DNA of 40,355 nt from Halobacillus sp. BBL2006 (GCF_000786645.1 NZ_JRNX01000018.1:1-40355), one strand, 5' to 3'; positions 15,258 to 23,981 are shown, counted from the stretch's first letter. Made by a program: numbers and translations. Notes: generated by a model from the sequence alone, not told the origin.

Positions 15258-15375
15258 TGGCTTCTACCCCCTCATAAGACGTATTTCCCATCAAGCCCAT
15301 CGACACAGTTTCCACAGGGACTGTACTTACATCGACTGTTCTCTCCTCAAAAATCAAAGTGACTGTCGTTATCAT
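15235..15375 (-). CDS. Small phage protein, 46 residues
   Basis: ATG at 15373-15375 with AAAGGAGG ten bases upstream. Product begins MITTVTLIFEERTVDV and is acidic at the C-terminus. It fits between the distal tail gene and BppU and overlaps BppU by 23 bp. No family recognised. Confidence 0.65.
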   Translation of the reverse strand: MITTVTLIFEERTVDVSTVPVETVSMGLMGNTSYEGVEAIADDSEV

Positions 15376-15386
15376 AAGTGCCTCCT

Positions 15387-16862
15387 TTACTTATAAGCAG
15401 GTGAATAATAAACTTTTGTGGCCAAAGAGTTTTGAGGATATTGGTACAGAAGATTCTCCCCTGGATCCAATTCAAAGAACATCGAACCCAGCGCCCTTTC
15501 AGAACGTATTGGTTCACCGTTTAAAGTGATCTCCTCAGTGGCTGTATCGATGATGATCTTATCACCCGCACGAGCCAAGTATTGAACTCCATCAGTAGGA
15601 TAGGGATTCATGCGATAAACTTTAATGTCCTCAATATTCATATCAGCTTTATCATACGTCGGAGCCCAGATGCGAAAAGCAACCTGGACTTGCGTGATCG
15701 GATTATCATATATGCCTGGAGGACCAAGATAAACAAAATCACCGGCAACCCAGTCATGTTTTCCGTTTGGTCCTACTAATCCAAAGTACGGGCGAATCCT
15801 CCTCTTACCATGTGAATAGTGATCATGGCTCCATATACGAAGAATTCCTTTAAAATCATTCCACCCCCAAGGATACTTAGGCTCTCGATAATGCTGGAAA
15901 CGATCTTCACCGACAGGTCCTAATTGGAATTTCGCCTGCACTTTATCCATCGTTCTCCAGATGTCTTCAATGCCTACTTTCGATACCACATTGTTATTAG
16001 CATCAAGTAAATAAATTTCTATCATACCTGTACCTTTTCCTACGTTCTTCAATTCCACAAGAGCATCCATTTTGTAGGCTTGAAGTGATGCACCGATCGA
16101 TCGTTTAATCGCTGGCCCTTGCCATGTATAAGGCTCGATAGCTCCACCAAAAAGCTCAGGTTTAAATCTACCACCCTCTGATTTAATGCTCCCAGCAACA
16201 TACCCATTATCGATAGCCGCTGCTTGAGTCCATCCATTAGTGGTTTCACAAGTGTCGTGCATAACCAACGTCTCTCGTTCGTACTCCGTTTCAGAAGCTA
16301 ATGGAGGACGTCCAAGACGAATGAACTCAATGTCATCATCCAGCTTTTTCACCAGGTCGATGTGGGTTACATCTTCCAGTACATCGATTTCGAATCTTGG
16401 TTTCGATTCTGCAGTTCCTGGATTATTTAAGGTCAGCGCATCACCTTCGAAGTCTTTGATATCCTGCTCTCCATAACTATACGGGTTATAGCAGGCAAAA
16501 TGGATGGTTCCTTCTCGAAGATCAGCAATCTTGCTAAGATCATCAATCGTATTCAATACGACCGCATAGTAAGTGCGTCCAGGTTCATCATCAAACTCAA
16601 GAGGAGCTGCCTCTTCAGTGATAAGCCATGAAGAAAGTTCGTCTTTATATTGTAAAGCTTCTTCATCATCTTTAGCTTTAAATGCAATCGGCTGATCGAA
16701 TATAAGGGGTTCCGTTTCGGATGACCGAAGATAAGCCCCTGGCATTCCAGGGACCTCTAAGGTCTCACGTCTTATTGGAGCAAACGGAGGTTTCGTCCTG
16801 CCCCGCGTCATATGAAGCCAAGGCTTTCGAACGCCATTGAATGTAAATGATTTACGTGGCAA
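15387..16862 (-). CDS. Distal tail protein (Dit) with inserted module
   Basis: 491 residues. The N-terminal region (SFTFNGVRKPWLHM, the MPGAYLRSSE loop, and DEEALQYKDELSSWL) is the Dit/Sipho_tail belt domain, and the C-terminal part (DKIIIDTATEEITLNGEP, LGSMFFELDPGENLL) is the Dit galectin-like end. Between them, residues about 200-425 are an extra beta-rich domain with many Trp, Tyr and Gly, including TWQGPAIKRSI and FKGILRIWSHDHY. This looks like the carbohydrate-binding insertions of evolved Dit proteins. TTG start with GAGGGATC upstream; it overlaps the tape measure gene by 11 bp. Confidence 0.88.
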   Translation of the reverse strand: MPRKSFTFNGVRKPWLHMTRGRTKPPFAPIRRETLEVPGMPGAYLRSSETEPLIFDQPIAFKAKDDEEALQYKDELSSWLITEEAAPLEFDDEPGRTYYAVVLNTIDDLSKIADLREGTIHFACYNPYSYGEQDIKDFEGDALTLNNPGTAESKPRFEIDVLEDVTHIDLVKKLDDDIEFIRLGRPPLASETEYERETLVMHDTCETTNGWTQAAAIDNGYVAGSIKSEGGRFKPELFGGAIEPYTWQGPAIKRSIGASLQAYKMDALVELKNVGKGTGMIEIYLLDANNNVVSKVGIEDIWRTMDKVQAKFQLGPVGEDRFQHYREPKYPWGWNDFKGILRIWSHDHYSHGKRRIRPYFGLVGPNGKHDWVAGDFVYLGPPGIYDNPITQVQVAFRIWAPTYDKADMNIEDIKVYRMNPYPTDGVQYLARAGDKIIIDTATEEITLNGEPIRSERALGSMFFELDPGENLLYQYPQNSLATKVYYSPAYK

Positions 16863-19800
16863 AGAGATCCCTCACTTCCTTGTTGTCTTTTTGTTTATTG
16901 GTGATGTACGGCTCAAGTTGATCGCTTACTTTTTTACCTGAAAGATAAATGTTTGAATCCTTCATCAATAACTGAGTGAGTAGCGTAACGATACTTTGAG
17001 TTTCTGATAATTGCATCTCCATCTTTTCGATGACTTGAGTAATGTATGAGTCATTATTACTCGTTGATCTAGGCTGTCTGAATTGGTGTGGGCGTTTATT
17101 TTTACCTTCGATTTCCCTTCCTGCTAAGGCTAGAAGTTTTTGAGCTTCAGAACGTCGAGAAGGTGCCGTTGGTATAACCCATTCTGGATAACCCTCTTCT
17201 GCCAATTCGTAGAACCCATGGGATCCTACACGCCCTCCTGTTTTAAAACCTAAAGCAGAAGGAGGAACAAATGCTCCATTCTTCTTAACCTCAAAGTGAA
17301 GGTGTGGGCCGGTTGAATGCCCTGTACTACCTACAGTACCGATGGTTTGTCCTTGTCTTACCATATCGCCTTTACTTACATAGTTACGGCTATTATGTTG
17401 GTAGATGAAGTCATATGCCCCGGACTTCACTTTCACATAATTCCCTCGAGCTGAATTATAGCCTGAGAAGGTAACTATACCGCTAGACTTGGAAGGGATC
17501 GGAGTTCCAGCAGGAGCACCCCAGTCATCACCAGCATGAAAGCGTCTGGTTCCAAATATAGGGTGGACACGCCATCCTGCTCTGGATGTTCGACGGAAAG
17601 GAGGTCCGAAACCACCTTTAGAGAATCCTCCACTACCAAACATCCCCTTAAGTTTATCCAAGAGGTAGGAAGAAGCTTTACTTTTAAGGTGTTTATAGGA
17701 TCCTGTCATGATATCTTCAAGGCTTCCACCTACATCAGGCGGACTTGGTGCAAATTTATTCCACGCTGACTCTATTAATTTCTTTGGTGCCGAAAATACA
17801 GCTTCAAAGAAATCTCCAATACCACCGGCATATCCCGGAAAACCGTAGCTTTTAAGCGTGCGTTCCGTTTCTTTATTAGGCAGTACCGCAGATCCTTTAG
17901 GAAGATTAATCATTTCAGGACCACGTGTACCTACCATGGTTGTACCTACTCCTGGAATGTGAGCAAGCTCTCTACCTTTTTCACCTACAATCGCAGGCCC
18001 ACCAGGGTGTCCGCTTCGATCTGTACCTTTCGCATACTCCGGAGCCGGCCATAAAGGAATATTCGGCAAGCCTATCTTGTCTAAGATCCAGTTCACACCA
18101 AGCAGAACTGCGTTTACTCGTCTACGCACACCACGAACCAACTTATCCCATTTAGAAAGAATTTCACCAGAAGCCCAGTCGATTTGATCTACTTGCCCTT
18201 CTGCTTGTTTCTTCGCTTGCTTGACTACATTTTCATGCATGTTTTCTGCTTTATCTATGCTTTCGTCACGTTGGCGCTCAGCTTCTTTAATGATTGCCGA
18301 AGCTTCTTCTTTGGAAATTGAACCTGTTTCGTCTCTCTCACGTTCTGCTGCTTCTTTTACTTTTTTATACTTCTCCTTGGCTTCTTTAACAGATCCGTCT
18401 TTAGCTTTCAAGCTATTTTTCACAGTATCCGCCGCTTGTCTTGCAGTAATCGTCGAAGCCTCGTTTTTGAGCTTCTCCAATATAGCCTTTTGCTCTTTCT
18501 CAGATTGAGACATGGTTTCTATGGCAGTGTATTTCATTTCTTCTTGAAGTCTACCGATCTCAGCTTTTTCAGATTCTTTTAATGCTCGTTTCTCTTTCTT
18601 TGCCGTATTCATAATCTCTAAGATCCGATCTTCTTTTGCTTGAAGCTCCGCTTTTTGCTTAGTGTTACCCTCTTTCAAGTTCTGAAGGATATTTTCCTGT
18701 TCTTGCTTGGATAAGTTCTTAGAATTGACCAAGAAGCTTGATAAAGTTTTATAACTCTCATTAAACTCCTTATCTAAAGAACTTGATATTTGGCTTCCCA
18801 TTTTTTCAAATGTGCTAACCAACTCCGCCGATCCTTCTTGAGTAATTGTCTGACCAGACCAAAACAGCTCATTCAATTCTGTTGTAGCCTTATCATTCAG
18901 GTCTTTGTAGGAGAGAACAGCTTTTTCAGTTGATTTACTGACTTCACTACCAAATCCTTCGACTGCTGGAATGCTGTCTTCTCTCAGGTGCTTGACTAGT
19001 TTTACTCCACCTTTGATTAATTCAGGGATTGCTATGGTAGCTAATAACCCCATCGGTCCACCTAATCCAGCAAGACCAAGACGGGCAATACCAGCGACCT
19101 TCCCTACTTTAGTTAGAGAACCAGCTGCTTTACCGAATGATCCAGCTGTAGTTAAGGCCTTCGTTCCAGATTTACTTGCTGCACCTCCGAATGAACCTAA
19201 TGCTTTTCCGGCTATACTTGATGAAACCTTTGCCGCTCCTAATTTCCCTACGATCTTACCTAAGCCACCGGTCATTAAGGATATACCTCTAAATACACCA
19301 CTAAACGCTAAAGACAATGGACCCAGAACAGTCGCAAGAGCTCCCACGGCTATAATGGTCTTTTGAGTTCCTTCAGGCAATTTACCAAACTTCTGAGCTA
19401 GTTCTGTTGCCCCCTCGATTACGGAAGTCAAAGGAGGGAGAAGATGTTCAGCAGCTATAATACCTAACTCTTGTAATGCGGATTGCATTTCTTTTAGTTT
19501 ACCTTTGGCATTATCATTCATGGTATCGGCCATGTCTTTAGCCGCACCCTCGGATGCGCCTATAGATGCAGCAAGATCTTTATAATCAGATTCAGAGGCA
19601 TTAATGATACTCAAGGCACCAGACATAGCTTCCTTACCAAACAATGTAGCCGCGGCACTAGCTTTCTGTTTCTCACTCAAATCTGCGAAAGAAGTTCTAA
19701 GGTCTCCCATGACCTCTTCAAAGGTCAACATGTTTCCTTCACTATCTGTCAATGAAATACCTAGTTCCTTCATCTTCGCTTCCATTGCGCCGGTTGGTTT

Positions 19801-20853
19801 AGCAAGGTTTGTCATCATAGACCGGAGGGCAGTACCTGCTTTCTCACCCTTGATGCCCGCATTGGACATAATGCCGATCGCATGGGCCGTATCTTCTATC
19901 GTAAACCCTAAAGACCCAGCAACTGGTGCAACATATTCAAACGCTTTACCTAGACCAGCAACTGTTGTATTCGCATTAGAAGAAGCAGCAGCTAATACGT
20001 CTGCAAATCGCCCAGCATCTTTTGCTTTCATACCAAATGCAGAAAGTCCATCCGTCAAGATGTCACTGACCGCTCCCAGATCTTCTCCAGAGGCAGCTGC
20101 CAAGTTCATGACTCCATCCAATCCATCAATGGATTGTTGTGCATCCCATCCAGCAAGCCCCATGAATTTCATAGCGTTCGCTGCTTCAGATGCAGAGTAT
20201 TTCGTCGTTGCTCCCATTTCTCTGGCTTTTTTCTCTAATTTCACCATGTCTTCAGAAGAAGCACCGGATATGGCTTTTACCTCACTCATAGCCGCTTCAA
20301 ATTCCATCCCCGTTTTAATAGCTGCAGCTCCTAAACCAGCTAAAGGAACTGTCATACCTAACGTCATGGTTTTCCCAGCAGTGCCTAGGTTCTTACTTAT
20401 TTTATCTGTTCTATCAGAGAATGTACTTAGACCTTGAGACGCCTTACCAAATGCGCTATTTGCTTTTTCTTGTTCTTTACGCATTTGTTCGAGTTCGTCT
20501 GTTGCATTCTTGGTATATCGATCAAGATTTCTTAACGCGGCAACCTGGTCGTTATATTCTTTTGTTGCCCGTTGAGCCTTTGCTGAATTCTCGCCGTACT
20601 GCTCTGTCATTTCATTCATCTTGCGTTCAGCAGCATCGACCGTTTGTTTCTGCACATTTAATTTCTTATTCAGTCCTTGAATGCGAGTTTCATACTTCTG
20701 CACGGATTTGTCACTACGGTCAAAAGAAGACATGTTCTTTTTCATTTCTGAATCAACCGTCTTCAATTCACGCTTTAGACTCGTAAGCGATCGACTGAGA
20801 CCAGCACTTTCTAAATCAAGCCCTATACTTAGACCTTCAATTCTTTCAGCCAT
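16852..20853 (-). CDS. Tape measure protein (TP901 type) with M23 peptidase domain
   Basis: 1333 residues. It sets tail length and helps genome passage through the cell wall. N-terminal coiled coil, then the TP901 core at about 170-500 (AAIKTGMEFEAAMSEV, AMKFMGLAGWDAQQSIDGLD), a hydrophobic Gly/Ala region at about 510-660, and long coiled coils at about 700-900. A complete M23 zinc endopeptidase follows near 1140-1240 (GWRVHPIFGTRRFHAGDDWG with HxxxD; QHNS; GPHLHFEV with HxH). LysM-free cell wall cleavage during infection is the likely role of that domain. The C-terminal helix carries the usual tail-binding region. Confidence 0.95.
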   Translation of the reverse strand: MAERIEGLSIGLDLESAGLSRSLTSLKRELKTVDSEMKKNMSSFDRSDKSVQKYETRIQGLNKKLNVQKQTVDAAERKMNEMTEQYGENSAKAQRATKEYNDQVAALRNLDRYTKNATDELEQMRKEQEKANSAFGKASQGLSTFSDRTDKISKNLGTAGKTMTLGMTVPLAGLGAAAIKTGMEFEAAMSEVKAISGASSEDMVKLEKKAREMGATTKYSASEAANAMKFMGLAGWDAQQSIDGLDGVMNLAAASGEDLGAVSDILTDGLSAFGMKAKDAGRFADVLAAASSNANTTVAGLGKAFEYVAPVAGSLGFTIEDTAHAIGIMSNAGIKGEKAGTALRSMMTNLAKPTGAMEAKMKELGISLTDSEGNMLTFEEVMGDLRTSFADLSEKQKASAAATLFGKEAMSGALSIINASESDYKDLAASIGASEGAAKDMADTMNDNAKGKLKEMQSALQELGIIAAEHLLPPLTSVIEGATELAQKFGKLPEGTQKTIIAVGALATVLGPLSLAFSGVFRGISLMTGGLGKIVGKLGAAKVSSSIAGKALGSFGGAASKSGTKALTTAGSFGKAAGSLTKVGKVAGIARLGLAGLGGPMGLLATIAIPELIKGGVKLVKHLREDSIPAVEGFGSEVSKSTEKAVLSYKDLNDKATTELNELFWSGQTITQEGSAELVSTFEKMGSQISSSLDKEFNESYKTLSSFLVNSKNLSKQEQENILQNLKEGNTKQKAELQAKEDRILEIMNTAKKEKRALKESEKAEIGRLQEEMKYTAIETMSQSEKEQKAILEKLKNEASTITARQAADTVKNSLKAKDGSVKEAKEKYKKVKEAAERERDETGSISKEEASAIIKEAERQRDESIDKAENMHENVVKQAKKQAEGQVDQIDWASGEILSKWDKLVRGVRRRVNAVLLGVNWILDKIGLPNIPLWPAPEYAKGTDRSGHPGGPAIVGEKGRELAHIPGVGTTMVGTRGPEMINLPKGSAVLPNKETERTLKSYGFPGYAGGIGDFFEAVFSAPKKLIESAWNKFAPSPPDVGGSLEDIMTGSYKHLKSKASSYLLDKLKGMFGSGGFSKGGFGPPFRRTSRAGWRVHPIFGTRRFHAGDDWGAPAGTPIPSKSSGIVTFSGYNSARGNYVKVKSGAYDFIYQHNSRNYVSKGDMVRQGQTIGTVGSTGHSTGPHLHFEVKKNGAFVPPSALGFKTGGRVGSHGFYELAEEGYPEWVIPTAPSRRSEAQKLLALAGREIEGKNKRPHQFRQPRSTSNNDSYITQVIEKMEMQLSETQSIVTLLTQLLMKDSNIYLSGKKVSDQLEPYITNKQKDNKEVRDLFAT

Positions 20854-20877
20854 GGTTTCCCTCCTTTCTCCCTTTGA

Positions 20878-21422
20878 TTAACCACCGAAAGCAGCAATGA
20901 GGGACTGAACTTCTTTCGGTTTATTTTTCTCCGCTAAGATGTCTACAACATAGGAAAAAGGCATATCTAAAATTTCTTGAGCACTCTTCCCCGTTTCCAT
21001 CCAACTAAGAACAATTTTGTCTAGGTATTCTTTTTGTTTCTTATGAGAAAAGTCTTCGTTCGTTAACTCTTCTTCTCCAGGAACTTTTTTGTTTCATCGC
21101 TCTGTTTTCCACGGGTGATGAAAATAATTTGATCATATAATGCATTTAATGCTTGAGGGGCATGAAGTCCGTCTTGGAGTTCTTGCTTTGTAAATTGCTT
21201 GTTATACAAAACATCTGCCACGAAGGAAGATAGTTGATCGAAGGTTTCTTTCTGCTGTTCAATATCGTCTGTCTCCAGTTTGTCAATTTGAGCTGCAATG
21301 TCATTTGCTTCTAAAACGACTTTCATAGGGAGGAACGGAGAAGTCCAATAGGTCTGAGTAATAATTTCTCCTTCTTTCACATCTGTTACAAGTTCGATCA
21401 TGTTTCGCTTTAAATCTGCCAT
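20878..21422 (-). CDS. Tail assembly chaperone fusion made by -1 frameshift
   Basis: The chaperone gene contains the slippery heptamer A AAA AAG at 21090-21084, in the correct register (ACA AAA AAG), five codons before its stop. After a -1 slip the frame reads on for 68 codons, VPGEEELTNEDFSHKK to LIAAFGG, ending at 20878, 25 bp before the tape measure ATG. This gives a 183-residue product. It is the G/GT arrangement of lambda and most siphophages: the fused T domain binds the tape measure protein. The downstream frame has no ribosome binding site or start of its own, which supports frameshifting. Confidence 0.88.
21063..21422 (-). CDS. Tail assembly chaperone (G-like), unshifted form
   Basis: 119 residues from the ATG at 21420-21422, with AGGAAG seven bases upstream (an in-frame TTG six bases earlier is less likely). 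Product starts MADLKRNMIELVTD and is acidic and mainly helical, including LSSFVADVLYNKQFTKQEL. It coats the tape measure protein during tail assembly and does not enter the mature particle. It is separated from the gene upstream by a terminator. Confidence 0.85.
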   Translation of the reverse strand: MADLKRNMIELVTDVKEGEIITQTYWTSPFLPMKVVLEANDIAAQIDKLETDDIEQQKETFDQLSSFVADVLYNKQFTKQELQDGLHAPQALNALYDQIIFITRGKQSDETKKFLEKKS

Positions 21423-21451
21423 TAACAATCTTCCTTTCTATAATTGGATAT

Positions 21452-21477
21452 AAAAAAAGCAGGGAATCGCTCCCTAC
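21452..21477 (-). terminator. Internal terminator between major tail and chaperone genes
   Basis: On the minus strand GTAGGGA (21477-21471) pairs with TCCCTGC (21465-21459), a 7-bp stem with one T-G pair and a 5-base loop, followed by seven T. It lies directly after the glycosyltransferase stop. It is probably partial, lowering the expression of chaperone and tape measure relative to capsid and tail tube. Confidence 0.75.
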
Positions 21478-21480
21478 TTC

Positions 21481-21672
21481 TTACTTAGAATCCTCAATTT
21501 TCTTAATCAACGGACGTCCAGCTTTATTGTTCGATGAAGACAACTCATTCAGTCTTTCCTCAGAAACTTTCTTATTTGCAGGTTTCGGGAAACGATCGCC
21601 TTCAAAGTATTCCTTGTCTTCTTCCAGGTCACGGAAGCTTTCAATCACTTCATACTTAGCTTTCTTAGCCAT
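21481..21672 (-). CDS. Internal-start product: stand-alone small phage domain
   Basis: Inside the glycosyltransferase gene a perfect AGGAGG (21686-21681) lies exactly 8 bases before the in-frame ATG at 21672-21670. The product would be 63 residues, starting MAKKAKYEVIESF. As I recall, small free-standing proteins with a similar ending (NNK-G-PLI) occur in head-tail clusters of other Gram-positive phages. So the ancestral small gene may have been fused in frame to a glycosyltransferase while keeping its own start. It could be made both alone and as the C-terminal domain. Confidence 0.55.
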   Translation of the reverse strand: MAKKAKYEVIESFRDLEEDKEYFEGDRFPKPANKKVSEERLNELSSSNNKAGRPLIKKIEDSK

Positions 21673-22572
21673 TTTCATTTCCTCCTCTGCTACCTCTTGA
21701 ATGGCGTGCACGTACTCTATTGAAGCTTTTTCACTATCTACATAATCAAAATTTTCACCGATAGGCGTTTTGTTAATGTATTTCCCCTTAAAAAAAAGAG
21801 CCTGGTTATCATCAATGACCCCAGCATTATGATATATGTTTGTGTGATGATACTTCTCCACTGCATCCGTCGGCCAACAAAAATTCATGGATTCAGGAGT
21901 TTCCACATTAATACCAAAATGATATACATTCCATAGCTGCGCCCACATTTCCGCTGTCCACTTTTGAATCGGTGTATAAGAAGGTTTATGTTTTTCTCTA
22001 TACTCCTGTTCTACACTATCCAGAAACTGAAAAAGCATCACAGAATCCGTATAGACTTTGCTCCAATATTGAACTGATGGATTCTTAATTATCCACTGAG
22101 CTCCACCTATTGGTTGCTTTTCGCGGATTAGTTCTGGATCAATTCCTATTCGATTACACATCCGCTCCATAAGGTCATTTCCTTTAGAGTCAATGTATCT
22201 GACACTCAAATAGCTTTCACATGCTGAAGCTATCCAGCTGTGTTCTGTTGGTTGAATGTTAGAAATCTCTCTTAATAAAACATCACTGTCCAAATAAAAA
22301 TAAGTTCCCCGCTGCCTTGATGGGTCTTCTTGCAGATACTTCATCCATAAATAAGGCTTGATGGAAGGGATATAAGATCTGTCTTTTCTTTGATCTTCAT
22401 AAACATGGACCTCTACCGAATATTTCTCCTGCATATACCTAGGCACCCGATCATCCTGCCGTGAAAACAGCAGGACAATCTCATGTATACCTAGCTTCTT
22501 TAGCCTGGTTAAACAAACTTCTAGTTCCCACTCAAAGCGTTTAATGGCCGGCTGGCAAAGAATAAACTTCAT
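21481..22572 (-). CDS. GT-A-like glycosyltransferase fused to a small phage domain
   Basis: 363 residues. The first 280 or so have an alpha/beta pattern, begin KFILCQPAIKRFEWELE and contain YFYLDSDVLL near 91-100, where D95-S-D97 fits the metal/nucleotide-sugar-binding DxD of GT-A glycosyltransferases. Further blocks are EKQPIGGAQWIIKNP and YHHTNIYHNAGV, the latter ending in a candidate His/Asn acceptor-side motif. Residues 301-363 form a separate small basic domain ending NNKAGRPLIKKIE. The gene lies between the major tail protein and the tail chaperones, a place normally reserved for virion morphogenesis genes. A role in glycosylating virion proteins is inferred from that position and from poly-Thr tails on the capsid and tail proteins. 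The family is not identified precisely. Confidence 0.65.
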   Translation of the reverse strand: MKFILCQPAIKRFEWELEVCLTRLKKLGIHEIVLLFSRQDDRVPRYMQEKYSVEVHVYEDQRKDRSYIPSIKPYLWMKYLQEDPSRQRGTYFYLDSDVLLREISNIQPTEHSWIASACESYLSVRYIDSKGNDLMERMCNRIGIDPELIREKQPIGGAQWIIKNPSVQYWSKVYTDSVMLFQFLDSVEQEYREKHKPSYTPIQKWTAEMWAQLWNVYHFGINVETPESMNFCWPTDAVEKYHHTNIYHNAGVIDDNQALFFKGKYINKTPIGENFDYVDSEKASIEYVHAIQEVAEEEMKMAKKAKYEVIESFRDLEEDKEYFEGDRFPKPANKKVSEERLNELSSSNNKAGRPLIKKIEDSK

Positions 22573-22581
22573 GATCTACCT

Positions 22582-23196
22582 TTAGGCGGAGGTTGTAGTT
22601 GTTGTTGTAGTAGTAGGGAATGGTTGACCGAATACGGCTTGGAAAAGAGCGTCCCTAGTTGCTGTAGTGCCTTTGTCATCTTCTCCGAAGAGGGCAGTCT
22701 TTTCATCAGTAAAACCGTCCACTTCACGTTCCATAAATTCAGCCGTAACTTCTTCATTAGCGAATTCAACCCCATCCTCTTTGGTTTGACCACTAATATT
22801 CGGACGCATGAACATCCCCTGAACTAGGCCTACCCATTCCTTGCTGCCATCATTATGCGTTTTGCAGAAAATGACCGCTACGTAAGGAGGTGTATCGGTT
22901 GAACCGTATGCTGTTAGCCCATCCACGCTTTCTAATCCAAACAAGATTTCTTTATCTTCTTTCGGAATCTTATGGAACGCTGATGTAACTGTCGTATTCC
23001 CACTGGAAACCGCAATTTCAGCTGTCTTGTTATCACCATATGCTCGTACAGCTTCTTGAGGCATCTCCACCGTGATGTTTTGAAGAAACTTCACTCGTGT
23101 CGGAGCACCGGTGATAATGGATCCACTAGCTGGATCGAGTACTCCATACCAAAATTCTGTAACACCAACACTGGCTTTGTAATTTTTTTCTGGCAT
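22582..23196 (-). CDS. Major tail (tube) protein, phi13 type
   Basis: 204 residues forming the tail tube. It begins MPEKNYKASVGVTEFWYG and has the phi13-family pattern (GAPTRVKFLQNITVEMPQ, ALFGEDDKGT). After the folded domain it ends in eight Thr codons followed by Ser-Ala, a tail shared only with the major capsid protein. The last codons and following bases (TCC GCC TAA AGG) are identical in the two genes. GGAGTGA ribosome binding site before the ATG. Confidence 0.9.
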   Translation of the reverse strand: MPEKNYKASVGVTEFWYGVLDPASGSIITGAPTRVKFLQNITVEMPQEAVRAYGDNKTAEIAVSSGNTTVTSAFHKIPKEDKEILFGLESVDGLTAYGSTDTPPYVAVIFCKTHNDGSKEWVGLVQGMFMRPNISGQTKEDGVEFANEEVTAEFMEREVDGFTDEKTALFGEDDKGTTATRDALFQAVFGQPFPTTTTTTTTSA

Positions 23197-23203
23197 TTGT
23201 GAT

Positions 23204-23587
23204 TCACTCCTCTATATTTTCGTTATAGGCTTTTCCTTCATACCTTCGTGCAATTCTGAATATCCCTGTATCTTCATCCCATTCATCTACCCCTTGACCT
23301 CTTTTTTCATAAAGGCCAATCTCCCATAAAACTTTGCGGATTCGCTTGGATAGTTTATCGGTTATCTCCCTGTCTTTTGTCCAGACATCAATCTGATAAA
23401 GGTATTCATCCGTTAACCAGGTATTATCTGCAAAGTCAGAAGCACTGGCAGGAGCCAACGGGTCAATGACTACATATGGAGCTGTCACACTCCCCGTTTC
23501 AGGATACTCATAAAATTTAATGCGGCCGGAAGCCTGTCCGCTTATATAACTATCTGCCATCATCGCTTCATAGATTTGATTTAACAT
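23204..23587 (-). CDS. Tail terminator / DUF3168-like protein
   Basis: 127 residues, between the gp10-like gene and the major tail gene. Sequence such as ASGRIKFYEYPETGSVTAPYVV and WLTDEYLYQIDVWTKDRE is typical of tail terminator proteins that cap the tube and join it to the head. ATG with GGGGGTAG upstream. Confidence 0.8.
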   Translation of the reverse strand: MLNQIYEAMMADSYISGQASGRIKFYEYPETGSVTAPYVVIDPLAPASASDFADNTWLTDEYLYQIDVWTKDREITDKLSKRIRKVLWEIGLYEKRGQGVDEWDEDTGIFRIARRYEGKAYNENIEE

Positions 23588-23591
23588 TTTG

Positions 23592-23981
23592 CTACCCCCT
23601 CATCAAAACTTGACGAAGAGTTTCTTGATAAACCTTTTCAGCCGCTTTTAATGATCGGGCAATGGCTCCTTTACCCGCTGGATTCGGATTTTTAACTGTG
23701 CCGAATTCATTTAGGTGAATGATTCGAAATCTATTTTTAGGGCCCTTCCAATAGATCTTTACCGTCCGCTTCCCAGCAATGGTCATAGGTTCAGACCTAG
23801 TCATCTCATCGATTGAAGCTCCGGTATCTTTGAAGTTCTCGAATTCTTCTTTCATTATTTTCATGAAAGCTTCAGCACCTAAAATCAATGCTTTGTCCGT
23901 AAGCTTTTTCATTCTCTCAGGTCCGTAGGCTTGATCAAGCTTTTTCGTCAGCTGACTTAGCCCTTTAATTTCCACACTCAT
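23592..23981 (-). CDS. HK97 gp10-like head-tail protein
   Basis: 129 residues: N-terminal helices (SVEIKGLSQLTKKLDQ), then KRTVKIYWKGPKNRFRIIHL and the family-typical HLNEFGT with GKGAIARSL. It is the HK97 gp10 family, a tail completion component. ATGA overlap with the upstream gene. Confidence 0.88.
   Translation of the reverse strand: MSVEIKGLSQLTKKLDQAYGPERMKKLTDKALILGAEAFMKIMKEEFENFKDTGASIDEMTRSEPMTIAGKRTVKIYWKGPKNRFRIIHLNEFGTVKNPNPAGKGAIARSLKAAEKVYQETLRQVLMRG

Noticed and set aside
9960-15390. Long direct or inverted repeats at the ends of the recombinase block
   Set aside because: By eye only short similarities (such as GGAGGC before two ribosome binding sites) were found, which are explained by ribosome binding sites and terminators.
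19604-20437. 277-codon plus-strand frame within the tape measure gene
   Set aside because: Long antisense frame of a long alanine-rich gene; no start signals, no recognisable protein.
22569-22600. Programmed frameshift at the end of the major tail gene giving a long form
   Set aside because: The +1 frame ends after 4 codons and the -1 frame after 13; no Ig-like domain is encoded downstream.
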